From positions 645,039-709,038 of the forward strand of contig NZ_LMTI01000003.1 of the NCBI RefSeq assembly GCF_001510665.1: a stretch of DNA of 64,000 nucleotides. The letters are read 5' to 3'. The notes under the pieces are model-generated. The model was not told the DNA's origin. It searched no databases and saw only the letters and a list, made by a program, of their open reading frames with translations. The position numbers and the translations under genes were made by a program. Positions 19,781 to 27,996 of the stretch are shown here, piece after piece. Every line of letters begins with the position of its first letter. Within the stretch, counting starts at the first letter, position 1. The stretch is from Bacillus sp. FJAT-27445 (GTDB taxonomy: Bacteria; Bacillota; Bacilli; Bacillales; Cytobacillaceae).

Positions 19781-20056
19781 ATGAAGGAAACCATTCTTGA
19801 ATTCCGCGGCATCAATCGCCGCCATCTCGAAATGTACTTTGAGGAACTTGGCGGCATGCGGACGAACGAACCAGGACTGCCAGGGCAGTACAGGGGAGGC
19901 AACTGGACTGGAGAAATCCTTTCGGAAAAAGAAATTGCCTTCACGCCCACCTTCAAAGTCAATGCTGTCCAGGTCAGATTCCGGGCTGAAACAGATGAAG
20001 AGCTTGCCGCGTTTATTAAAAGCTACCGCTATAAAACGACCAGGGTCGGCGGGTAG
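19781..20056 (+). CDS. small MoaD-partner protein ending in Gly-Gly
   Basis: 91 residues, soluble, beginning MKETILEFRGINRRHLEMYF and ending TTRVGG. It starts one base after the moaD-like stop codon, so the two are co-translated. The order LEMYFEELGGMRTN ... LPGQYRGG ... VRFRAETDEEL resembles the C-terminal domain of a Thermus MoaD-related protein as I remember it, in which a MoaD domain with PVAGG is fused to such a domain. That comparison is from memory. The Gly-Gly end could be incidental or a second conjugation tail. Function unknown. Confidence 0.75.
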   Translation: MKETILEFRGINRRHLEMYFEELGGMRTNEPGLPGQYRGGNWTGEILSEKEIAFTPTFKVNAVQVRFRAETDEELAAFIKSYRYKTTRVGG

Positions 20057-20145
20057 GCCATTGGTTTCAGAAAATCGCCGGAATTGAAAAACGGAATACC
20101 TCCAGTATTGGGAGGGCGTCCGGGTACTTAAATAGAAATTGCATT

Positions 20146-20171
20146 GCACCCGATTTATTGGGTGCTTTTTC
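20146..20171 (+). terminator. terminator of the moaD-like operon
   Basis: GCACCC pairs with GGGTGC around GATTTATT, followed by TTTTT. The rest of the gap up to 20466 holds no feature I can support. Confidence 0.8.
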
Positions 20172-20469
20172 ATTTTCAAAAGCATGCTAGTTAATAGGGC
20201 GCTGATTCTTTTCAAGTGTCCACCCTAGTGAACAGCGTTGGTCACTTTTTAATGTCTACCTTAGCGATAGCGGGTAAAGTTGTTTTGGATTTATTTGGGA
20301 CGCCAAAATAGGAGTGTGCAGTTTCCGACAGGTGCATGGGCCCAAAGGATTTTTTTAAAAAAGCGGGGTTGAACATGGATGTAGCCGAAACACACGATAA
20401 AATGATATTCTGATTTATGTTAGAAGAGCGTTTATACATTACAACAAGTGAAAAGCAGGTGAGGTAGTG

Positions 20470-21432
20470 GTGAAAAAAGTAATTCTGGATATTGATACTG
20501 GCATTGATGACGCTCTCGCCATTCTTTATCTTTTAAAACATCCAAATGTTGAGGTAAAGGGCCTGACGACAGGCTTCGGGAATGTTAGTGTGGAACAGGC
20601 GACATTCAATACCCTTCAAATCGCCGAGCTGGCCGGGGCGTCGGATGTTCCGGTTTTTGCCGGGGCTTCCAGGCCGTTCTTACGGGAGTGGAAAGGGCCA
20701 GTCGTCCATGTTCATGGCGAAAATGGCATCGGGAATGTTTCCCTGCCAGCTCCAATAGCAAAAGCCCAGGAGGAGAGGGCATCCGACTTCATCGTCCGCG
20801 CGGTGAATGAAGAGCCGGGCGAAATTTCGGTGATTACCGTCGGGCGCATGACCAATCTAGCCGAGGCGCTGGCCAAGGATCCATCTCTTCCGAAAAAGGT
20901 GAAGGAGGTCGTCATCATGGGCGGCGCGGTGACTGTGCCGGGAAATGTTACCCCAGTATCCGAAGCCAACATCGCCGGCGATCCGGAAGCCTCGAATATG
21001 GTATTCGAGGCTGGCTTCCCGCTGACAATGGTCGGCCTGGATGTCACGATGCAAACTCAAATCACGGCCGAAGACATGGTCTGGATGGTAAGCCAGAAGG
21101 ATGAAACGAATGCGGAACTCATCGATGCGCTGGACGAAATGGTCCGTTTCAGGCTCGATGCCTATAAAAAGATGGATGGGATCGACGGCAGCCCGCTCCA
21201 CGATCCATTGGCGGTAGCCGTTACCCTTCATCCTGACATGGTAAAAACTAAACCAATGCTTGTTGCGATTGAAACGAAAGGCTCTCTCTCCTCAGGCGCT
21301 ACGATTGCCGATCTGCGTGGACGGGAAGGCTCTCATCCGAATGTGAACGTCTGCCTTGAAGTCGACGCGGAGCGGTTCATCAAGGAATTCGTTGAAGTCG
21401 TTTCCGGCAAGCAAAGGGAGGTTTTAGAATGA
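20470..21432 (+). CDS. nucleoside hydrolase, first of a tandem pair
   Basis: 320 residues of the inosine-uridine nucleoside N-ribohydrolase family, which splits nucleosides into ribose and base. The calcium-binding motif DIDTGIDDA is at residues 7-15, followed by GFGNVSVEQATFNTL and VVIMGGAVTVPGN, and the C-terminal SPLHDPLAVA gives a further metal Asp. Two GTG codons in a row (20467, 20470) could start it; AGGTGAGG fits the second slightly better. It overlaps the next gene by four bases (ATGA). Which nucleoside is used cannot be told from sequence. Confidence 0.9.
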   Translation: MKKVILDIDTGIDDALAILYLLKHPNVEVKGLTTGFGNVSVEQATFNTLQIAELAGASDVPVFAGASRPFLREWKGPVVHVHGENGIGNVSLPAPIAKAQEERASDFIVRAVNEEPGEISVITVGRMTNLAEALAKDPSLPKKVKEVVIMGGAVTVPGNVTPVSEANIAGDPEASNMVFEAGFPLTMVGLDVTMQTQITAEDMVWMVSQKDETNAELIDALDEMVRFRLDAYKKMDGIDGSPLHDPLAVAVTLHPDMVKTKPMLVAIETKGSLSSGATIADLRGREGSHPNVNVCLEVDAERFIKEFVEVVSGKQREVLE

Positions 21433-22361
21433 AAAAAGTCATCCTTGATGTTGATACTGGTATTGATGATGCAATGGCGATTGCGTATGCCGCTCTTTCC
21501 GAGGACATAGACCTCGTCGGGCTTACGACCTGCTTCGGAAATACGTCGGTGGAGGAAGCAACCCGAAATACACTGCAGCTATTAGAATTGCTTGGGCGTG
21601 AGGATATCCCGGTTTGCCCGGGGGCGACGAAGCCGTTGTTCAGGCCGCATTTGAAGCAAAAGGCGGCATTCATCCATGGCGACGATGCGATGGGGAACCA
21701 CTCGCTCCCATTGCCAAAAACAAAGCCGTCCGAAAAGCACGGGGTTGAGTTCATGGTTGAGATGATCCACAACCACCCAAAGGAAATCACCCTTGTCTGT
21801 GTAGGCAGCATGACAAACCTTGCGCTTGCTGTCATGAAAGATCCGTCTATCATTGAAAAAGTGGAACGCGTTGTCATCATGGGCGGTGCTGTAACCGTGC
21901 CAGGAAACGCGACAGCGGCGGCGGAGGCCAATATCTATACGGACCCTGAAGCGGCCGAATATGTTTTCCGATCTGGGCTGGCGGTCACAATGGTAGGCCT
22001 TGACGTTACAATGCAAACGCTCCTTCCAAGGGAACAGCTTGCGGTATGGAGGAAGAAGCAAACGCCGCTTGGCGATTTCATGGCTCATATTGTGGAGTTT
22101 TACATAAATGCCTACCAGAACTCTCTTCCGGGCATCAAAGGCTGCGCGCTCCATGACCCGCTCGCGATTGGTGCAGTCATCCACCCTGCTTTTATAAAAA
22201 CTAAACCACTCCATATTCAGGTCGATTGCGAAGGCATCCACTCCGTCGGCAGGACGATTGCTGATTTGCGGAGTATCCCGGCGAACCGGCCGAATGTCGA
22301 CGTGGCGCTGGAAGTCGACGCCGTGGGATTCCTCAAGCATTTCCTGAGCGTAGTGGTCTGA
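21429..22361 (+). CDS. nucleoside hydrolase, second of a tandem pair
   Basis: 310 residues, a clear paralogue of the gene before it: DVDTGIDDA, CFGNTSVEEATRNTL, VIMGGAVTVPGNAT and CALHDPLAIG line up. Translation is coupled through the ATGA overlap, with GGGAGG upstream. Two divergent copies in one operon suggest different base preferences. A strong terminator follows. Confidence 0.9.
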   Translation: MKKVILDVDTGIDDAMAIAYAALSEDIDLVGLTTCFGNTSVEEATRNTLQLLELLGREDIPVCPGATKPLFRPHLKQKAAFIHGDDAMGNHSLPLPKTKPSEKHGVEFMVEMIHNHPKEITLVCVGSMTNLALAVMKDPSIIEKVERVVIMGGAVTVPGNATAAAEANIYTDPEAAEYVFRSGLAVTMVGLDVTMQTLLPREQLAVWRKKQTPLGDFMAHIVEFYINAYQNSLPGIKGCALHDPLAIGAVIHPAFIKTKPLHIQVDCEGIHSVGRTIADLRSIPANRPNVDVALEVDAVGFLKHFLSVVV

Positions 22362-22432
22362 CCACTTTGGTGGCGGAAATTTATTAACTCGTTTTTGGCT
22401 GCCAGATTGTAAATAGGGTAAAATTTTAGGGA

Positions 22433-22495
22433 AGCCGTTCCCGTGGAAAAAAGCGGAAACAAGTTTCCGTTCTCCACCGGGAGCGGCTTTTCTTT
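22433..22495 (+). terminator. terminator of the nucleoside hydrolase operon
   Basis: AGCCGTTCCCGTGGA pairs with TCCACCGGGAGCGGCT (minor bulge) around a loop that itself contains GGAAAC/GTTTCC, then TTTCTTTT. Confidence 0.8.
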
Positions 22496-22544
22496 TACAC
22501 ATGGAAAGGCTTAAGGTTAATCGGAATTCGGAAGGGTTGATTAG

Positions 22545-23435
22545 TTGAATAGAATGCTTGGTATATTATCGGTATTATTAGCGGCTTCCATATACGGGTT
22601 TGTGAATACGATTGTGAAGCTCGCCTATGCGGACGGCTTTGATTTTCCGGAGCTGACAATCAGCCAGTACGTATACGGCACGCTTGGCCTTATTATTCTT
22701 ATTTTGGCGACACGGTCTTTTGGAAAAGTAACACTCCGGGATTACTTAAAGCTGCTTGCAGTCGGGGGATTCGGCCTCGGCGGAACGAGCCTTGCCCTTT
22801 ATAAAAGCCTTGCCTATGTGCCAACGTCCGTTTCATTGGTGATGCTGTTCCAATTCACGTGGATCGGCCTCCTGATTGAAATGTTCGTTTTAAAAAGAAA
22901 GATTCACCGGAACGAGTGGCTTGCGGTCGCCATTGTGCTCGTCGGTACGCTCCTTGTGCTCCGGATAACCGGAGTCGATTCGGAAACCATTAACGCGCCG
23001 GGCCTGATTTACGGATTCATAGCTGCGATTTGTTATTCCGTTTTCCTAATCGGGGCATCCGTACTGCCGGAAACCATCCCGCAGTTTTATAAAAACGGCT
23101 TGATGGTGTCCGGAACGCTTGTATTGCTTTTTGTGGGGTTTGCGGTGACGACGCCGATCGCGGAAATAAACCCGTTCGGCGCGGTGCTGAAATGGGGGCT
23201 GTTGCTTGGAATACTCGCCCAGCTCCTGCCTCCGGTCCTGTTCACTTACGGCGCGCCTAAAATCGGCGGAACGCTCACATCCATTTTGAGTTCAGTCGAG
23301 CTGCCGGTCGGCATCATCGCTTCGAACCTGATTTTGGGTGAACAGGTCGTCCTCGTCCAGTGGATCGGGATGCTGCTCATCCTTACCGGGATTGTCGTGT
23401 CGCAGCTGCGGCCGGGTGAAGCGGGGAAGGCGTAG
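22545..23435 (+). CDS. EamA family (DMT) transporter
   Basis: 296 residues with about ten membrane segments in two EamA halves: the first contains SLALYKSLAYVPTSVSLVMLF, the second GGTLTSILSSVELPVGIIAS and LGEQVVLVQWIGMLLI. It exports or imports small metabolites; the substrate is unknown. The start is TTG 22545, 11 bp after GGAAGGG; ATG three codons later is too far from that signal. Terminators lie on both sides, so it is a single-gene unit. Confidence 0.85.
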   Translation: MNRMLGILSVLLAASIYGFVNTIVKLAYADGFDFPELTISQYVYGTLGLIILILATRSFGKVTLRDYLKLLAVGGFGLGGTSLALYKSLAYVPTSVSLVMLFQFTWIGLLIEMFVLKRKIHRNEWLAVAIVLVGTLLVLRITGVDSETINAPGLIYGFIAAICYSVFLIGASVLPETIPQFYKNGLMVSGTLVLLFVGFAVTTPIAEINPFGAVLKWGLLLGILAQLLPPVLFTYGAPKIGGTLTSILSSVELPVGIIASNLILGEQVVLVQWIGMLLILTGIVVSQLRPGEAGKA

Positions 23436-23491
23436 AGTTCGGGCTTTAGATCGACGTCGCGGTCCCGTACTAAAGGAAACATAAAAAACAA

Positions 23492-23530
23492 TGCCCCGCC
23501 GGCTAGGTTACTGGTGGGGCGTTTTTTTTT
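23492..23530 (+). terminator. terminator of the EamA transporter gene
   Basis: GCCCCGCC pairs with GGTGGGGC around a 10-nt loop, followed by nine T. Confidence 0.85.
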
Positions 23531-23674
23531 GGCCCTGAAACGGTCTTGAGAACACCTGGTCGACATAGAAGTTCTTCTTAACTTCGATGAAGACAGTTTC
23601 AGCTGGCAAACCGGAATCAAAGTGTCTTCAATCTTCTGAGATTATAAATAAATTATTAAACTCCGTTTCTATTT

Positions 23675-24388
23675 TCACCTTTTTCCTGCTGTTGCCTTAA
23701 TGATAAGAAAGTTCGGCGTTTTCAGCAGCCTGCCATAGGAAACGGGATTTAGCCTTTTAAATGTTTCTGTAGGCTGGGGCTCGATGACTTCATTTATTTT
23801 AAAAAAGGCAAGGGTATCGTTCAAAATCGCATGCAGAGGCCTTCGGAAAAATGGCACATCGAAAACTTTCCCTTCCTTACGCCATTGATCAATAATGAGC
23901 TCCGTTGAAAAATAGCTTGGTTCCTTAAGAAGCTTTATATCGGAGAAAGGGTGGTGGACTGAAAATAGGAAGCTCCCTCCAGGATTCAAAATCCGTTTGA
24001 ATTCACTGAACGTAAAGTGCCACTCCTTCAAATAATGGAGGGTGAGCGAACTGATAACATAGTCGAACGAGTGGTCGGTAAACGGGAAGGGTTCAGTCAG
24101 GTCGTGGCAAAAGACCTCGGCTTTGTCCCCAATACGCCTTTTCGCTGCGGTAACCATTTCGGGGCTTAAATCGATTGCGACAACCTTTGCACCCCGGTTG
24201 GCCAGTTCTAGAGCATACCATCCCGCAGCACAGCCCGCATCAAGAACCACTTTACCCGTTAAATCCTGAGGCAGAGCCGCGAGCATGGCAGGCCGCTCAT
24301 ATTCACTATTGTACAAACTGTCCGTGTCGACCGATTTTTCATATGCGCTGGAAAGCTGGTTGAAAACCTCTTTTACTTTGTCTTTCAT
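23675..24388 (-). CDS. class I SAM-dependent methyltransferase
   Basis: 237 residues. Motif I VVLDAGCAAGWYALELA (residues about 47-63), acidic loop VVAIDLSPEMV, motif II DYVISSLTLHYL and post-motif FKRILNPGGSFLFSVHHP define a Rossmann-type methyltransferase of the UbiE/methyltransf_11 kind. The substrate is unknown. AGGTGACCC lies before ATG 24388. It is downstream of AOR on the same strand but separated from it by a terminator, so it is probably independent. Confidence 0.85.
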   Translation of the reverse strand: MKDKVKEVFNQLSSAYEKSVDTDSLYNSEYERPAMLAALPQDLTGKVVLDAGCAAGWYALELANRGAKVVAIDLSPEMVTAAKRRIGDKAEVFCHDLTEPFPFTDHSFDYVISSLTLHYLKEWHFTFSEFKRILNPGGSFLFSVHHPFSDIKLLKEPSYFSTELIIDQWRKEGKVFDVPFFRRPLHAILNDTLAFFKINEVIEPQPTETFKRLNPVSYGRLLKTPNFLIIKATAGKR

Positions 24389-24414
24389 GGGTCACCTCGA
24401 AATATGCTATTGGA

Positions 24415-24450
24415 AAAGAAAAGGCTCCTGCACAAATCGTGCAGAAGCCC
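24415..24450 (-). terminator. terminator downstream of AOR
   Basis: On the minus strand GGCTTCTGCAC pairs with GTGCAGGAGCC around GATTT and runs into TTTTCTTTT. It separates AOR from the methyltransferase gene. Confidence 0.8.
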
Positions 24451-24494
24451 TTGTTTACTTTTCAAAAGATGGTGCAAAGTAGCGCTTAATTTGA

Positions 24495-24533
24495 GGCAAT
24501 GGATACGTCCCCTGCCTCACTGCTTCACTCTTA
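24495..24533 (-). repeat. GGGGACG-loop hairpin, copy after AOR
   Basis: On the minus strand TGAGGCA, GGGGACGTATCCAT, TGCCTCA forms a 7-bp stem. It sits directly behind the AOR stop. Related hairpins occur at about 29.5 kb and 33.2 kb with other stem sequences but the same loop start. Confidence 0.7.
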
Positions 24534-26372
24534 AACTAGCTGGCTGCCTGGTTCGGCGGCGGCGGGGAGGATGCCGAGTTCGCGAAGTTTTTCTTCTGGT
24601 ACGACGCCGTCTTTCCAGCCGCGGACCTGGTAGTATTCGTCGAGCATGATGTCCATGCGGCTGACGGAGCCGGCGCTGTTTCCAGTGGCTGGCTCTTCAG
24701 TGAAGCGCCGCGGCAGGAAGTCGTCTTCGCGCTTGTTGAAGCCGGCAAGATTATTGTAATAGCGTTCGAGATTGTAAATCCGTTCCCCTGCGAGCATGAC
24801 GTCCTCGGCCGTCATTGGGATGCCGGTCATTGAGCTGTACTGCTCGGCATAGTTCTCGGCGTTTTCGGAGAAGGATGAGAATTTACAAATATTCATCGAG
24901 TCGGAGAAGGAGAGAAGGTCCTGGAATATTTTCAGGAGCTCGCCCTTTCCTTCAGGCTGCAGACGGTCGGTTGGTTCCGGGATGCCGGCGATTTCCGATG
25001 CGACGGTATAGCCGCGGAGGTGGCAGGCGCCGCGGTTGCTTGTCGCATAGCCTAGGCCGATTCCCTGGATGCCGCGCGGGTCGTATGCCGGGATTGACTG
25101 GCCCTTGACGGACATTGACAATTGCGGTGCTTCCCACATGGCCGTTGCACGTGCTGGCCCCTCGGCAAGGATGCCTCCGAAGCCTTCGCGGAAGGCGATT
25201 TTCCTTGTCATCTCGATCATCCGGTCGGCATCGCCCCAGTCAAGCTGTTCGTCGACGATTCCTTTTTCGTACGCTTCCATTGTTACCGAGAAGGCGTTTC
25301 CTAGCTCGATTGTGTCAATTCCGTATTCGTTGCACGAGTCAATCAGATAGGCGATTGCCTCCGAGTTGCTCAGTCCGCTGTTCGCGCCAAGCGCCCATGC
25401 AGATTCGAATTCGAAGCTTTCAACACGGGTTTTGTATTTGCCGTCCTTGACTTCGACCTCGATTTTACAAGCGACAGGGCATGCATGGCATGTATTGTTG
25501 GCAACGAGCAGATGCTCGTTTACATACTCGCCGCTATGCAGCTCCGCCTGGTCCCAGTTGGTGAACTGCGCGTTCTTTGTTGGCAGCGCGCCGACTTCGT
25601 TGATGAGGTTGGTCAGGACGTTTGTGCCGTAAACGGACAGGCCGCCCTTGTTCGGTGCGGTCAAGCCGCCTTCAAGGATCGCTTTGACCGCTTTTTTATT
25701 GGCCTCTTTGTATTCGTTTTCAAGCGCGGGCTGAGGCATATTGCCTTTTTGCACCGCCTTGATGACGATGGCCTTCAGTTTCTTATATCCTGCGACAGCG
25801 GCTGTTCCGCCCCGGCCGGCAGCCCGGTCGTGCTCATTGATGAAGGAAGCGTAACGGACGGTATTTTCCCCGGCCTGGCCGATTGCCATAACGCTCAGGT
25901 CTTCCGCGCCGTACCGGTCCTTCATCGCTTTGACCGTTGCCCGTGTGGACGTTCCCCACTCGGCCGATGCATCGCGCAATTCCGCTTTGCCGTCCTCTAT
26001 GTACAGATAGACTGGCTTGTCGCTTTTTCCTTTGAAAATAATGTTGTCAAAACCGGACCATTTCAAGCGCGCGGCTGTCCAGCCGCCCATATGGGAATCG
26101 GTTACTGTTCCGGTCAGCGGCGACTTCGTTACAACCGCAAGGCGTCCGCTCATTGAAGAACGGGAGCCTGTCACCGGCCCGGTCATAATACAGAGAATAT
26201 TTTCCTCAGAAAGCGGTTCCACTTCAGGCCCATTGTCAAGGACATACTTGACGCCAAGCCCGCGTCCGCCGATATACTTCCGCGCATCTTCTTCGTTAAT
26301 GCTCCTGTACTCCACTGTGCCATTGGTCAAATCAACAACTGCTTCCCTGTTCTTGAAACCGCCAAGATTCAT
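24531..26372 (-). CDS. tungsten-type aldehyde ferredoxin oxidoreductase
   Basis: 613 residues, full length for the AOR family, which oxidises aldehydes to acids with a tungsten bis-pyranopterin and one 4Fe-4S cluster. The N-terminal domain has IGGRGLGVKYVLD and TGPVTGSRSSMSGR; the cluster ligands are CHACPVAC (Cys295, Cys298, Cys302) and Cys496 in SMNICKF, matching CxxCxxxC plus a distant Cys. HERDAAGRGG-like NEHDRAAGRGGTAAV is a pterin-site segment. No ferredoxin gene is adjacent, so the electron partner is unknown. Divergent from the MoeB-like gene, sharing an upstream region of about 175 bp. Confidence 0.93.
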   Translation of the reverse strand: MNLGGFKNREAVVDLTNGTVEYRSINEEDARKYIGGRGLGVKYVLDNGPEVEPLSEENILCIMTGPVTGSRSSMSGRLAVVTKSPLTGTVTDSHMGGWTAARLKWSGFDNIIFKGKSDKPVYLYIEDGKAELRDASAEWGTSTRATVKAMKDRYGAEDLSVMAIGQAGENTVRYASFINEHDRAAGRGGTAAVAGYKKLKAIVIKAVQKGNMPQPALENEYKEANKKAVKAILEGGLTAPNKGGLSVYGTNVLTNLINEVGALPTKNAQFTNWDQAELHSGEYVNEHLLVANNTCHACPVACKIEVEVKDGKYKTRVESFEFESAWALGANSGLSNSEAIAYLIDSCNEYGIDTIELGNAFSVTMEAYEKGIVDEQLDWGDADRMIEMTRKIAFREGFGGILAEGPARATAMWEAPQLSMSVKGQSIPAYDPRGIQGIGLGYATSNRGACHLRGYTVASEIAGIPEPTDRLQPEGKGELLKIFQDLLSFSDSMNICKFSSFSENAENYAEQYSSMTGIPMTAEDVMLAGERIYNLERYYNNLAGFNKREDDFLPRRFTEEPATGNSAGSVSRMDIMLDEYYQVRGWKDGVVPEEKLRELGILPAAAEPGSQLV

Positions 26373-26498
26373 TGATTCGGAGCCCCCTTACATGGATTTG
26401 ATTTTATGCAAAAAAAGCATGTACCTGTTATATATTCTTCATACTTTTACATATTCCTTCCTTTTTTAAAAATAATTTATAATTTTTAGTAAATTCGG

Positions 26499-26522
26499 TT
26501 TCTTCTTTTATAATAGAAGAAA
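26499..26522 (+). promoter_or_regulatory. palindrome around the -10 of the moeB-like gene
   Basis: TTTCTTCT and AGAAGAAA form a perfect 8-bp inverted repeat around TTTATAAT, which contains a -10-like TATAAT. The centre is about 40 bp before the moeB-like start. A repressor covering the promoter is a natural reading; no regulator is identified. Confidence 0.45.
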
Positions 26523-26547
26523 GACGAATTGATTGGGAGGCAGGCAA

Positions 26548-27570
26548 ATGGAACGGTATTCGCGCCAAATACTTTTTAAGCCGATTGGGGAAGAGGGGCA
26601 AAGACGGCTGCTCGGAAGCCGGGCGGCGATCGTCGGGATGGGGGCCTTGGGAACGGTGATTGCCAACCATCTTGTCCGCTCGGGAGTCGGGTTCGTCCGG
26701 CTCATTGACCGTGATTTGGTTGAGCTGTCCAATCTTCAGCGCCAGACCCTTTATACCGAGGACGATGCACGGAAAAACCTTCCGAAGGCGGTTGCCGCTG
26801 CTGAGCGGCTTAGGGCAGTTAACTCGGAAATCACCATCGACCCGGTCATTGCCGATTTGAACCTTGATAACGCCGAAGATTTGCTGGCGGGGTTCGATGT
26901 CATCGTTGATGGAACAGACAACTTTTCGGCACGGTACCTGATCAATGATATTGCCGTTAAGTTCGGGGTTCCGTGGGTGTACGGCGGCGCGGTCAGCTCG
27001 CGCGGCATGTTCGCTGTTATCAAACCGGGGAGGACGCCGTGCTACCGCTGCCTGTTCCCGGACGCGCAGGCAGGACTTGGCGAAACGTGTGACACGATTG
27101 GCGTCCTGTCACCTATTACTGAAATCATCGGTTCGTTCGAGGCGATGGAGGCGATTAAGATTTTAGCCGGAGCCGAGCACAACCCGAATCTCGAGCAAAT
27201 CGACATTTGGTACAACTCGAACATGCAAATGGACATTTCCAAAGGGCGGAACCCTGATTGCCCGTGCTGTGGGAAGCGGCAATTCGATTTCCTCGACCGG
27301 TCCTCCGACCGGCAAGTGGCTTTTACCGCTTTATGCGGGCGGGACACTGTCCAGATCAATCCTCGTAAAAAGAACCCTGTTGAGCTGGAAAAATTAGCTG
27401 GCGTCCTGCGCGAAGCAGGCACTGTTACCGCAGCGAACCCATTTTTGCTTAAGTTCGAGCCGGACGAGCGCATAACCATGGTGTTTTTCAAGGATGGGCG
27501 AGTATTGGTGCATGGCACAAACGACCTGGCCGAGGCAAAATCCTATTTTGCCAGGTATGCCGGGGCTTAA
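26548..27570 (+). CDS. MoeB/ThiF-like adenylyltransferase
   Basis: 340 residues. The E1-like adenylation domain has VGMGALGTVIANHLVRSGVG, the Arg-bearing LQRQTLY and DGTDNFSARYL, and two zinc Cys pairs (CYRC and CPCC). A C-terminal domain of about 95 residues replaces the rhodanese domain of some homologues and ends FFKDGRVLVHGTNDL. It would adenylate the Gly-Gly tail of a MoaD-like protein. GGGAGG precedes ATG 26548. Divergence from AOR and the MoaD-like gene in the window point to tungsten-pterin assembly; a thiamine role is less likely because no thi gene is near. Confidence 0.87.
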   Translation: MERYSRQILFKPIGEEGQRRLLGSRAAIVGMGALGTVIANHLVRSGVGFVRLIDRDLVELSNLQRQTLYTEDDARKNLPKAVAAAERLRAVNSEITIDPVIADLNLDNAEDLLAGFDVIVDGTDNFSARYLINDIAVKFGVPWVYGGAVSSRGMFAVIKPGRTPCYRCLFPDAQAGLGETCDTIGVLSPITEIIGSFEAMEAIKILAGAEHNPNLEQIDIWYNSNMQMDISKGRNPDCPCCGKRQFDFLDRSSDRQVAFTALCGRDTVQINPRKKNPVELEKLAGVLREAGTVTAANPFLLKFEPDERITMVFFKDGRVLVHGTNDLAEAKSYFARYAGA

Positions 27571-27621
27571 CGCAGTAAAGGCAAAATAACCCTTAGTATT
27601 TTTCTGAAAATTGAGATAAAG

Positions 27622-27710
27622 TAGAATCCCCGAAATAATGGCTAGAATAATTTAAAAAATGACTAGAATCCACCTAAAAATTACTAGAATAAAGCTCGCC
27701 GGAAGAGAAT
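27622..27710 (+). repeat. 21-bp tandem array C
   Basis: TAGAAT begins at 27622, 27643, 27664 and 27685, each 21 bp apart; a degenerate fifth copy GAGAAT starts at 27705. Between cores the sequence is A/T-rich and variable. It lies in the 426-bp gap after the moeB-like gene. Confidence 0.75.
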
Positions 27711-27862
27711 TCTGGAACCATTTTACTTTATATGGAAAATAGGTGCTTTGAAGATTAAGTTTTCGGCATTAAATGTAAATTTTACGCTTTAACAAATGGG
27801 ATTTTTACACTGAATAGAATTTTAGTGCGCATCTATAAGGCATTTCCTTTAAAAAAGCTGCA

Positions 27863-27891
27863 AAAGAGAGGGGGCACCTCTCTTTTTTGTG
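27863..27891 (+). terminator. terminator
   Basis: AAGAGAGG pairs with CCTCTCTT around GGGCA and runs into TTTTTT. Probably ends the moeB-like transcript after the array. Confidence 0.75.
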
Positions 27892-27996
27892 TGAACTGAA
27901 CTCGGGGCCTGGGCTAGGGGATGTTTTTTTTCCAAAAGGAGAAGGGTATAGATAGAATAGGAAAGAATTTTGCTGCGGCTGACTCGGGGAGAATGT

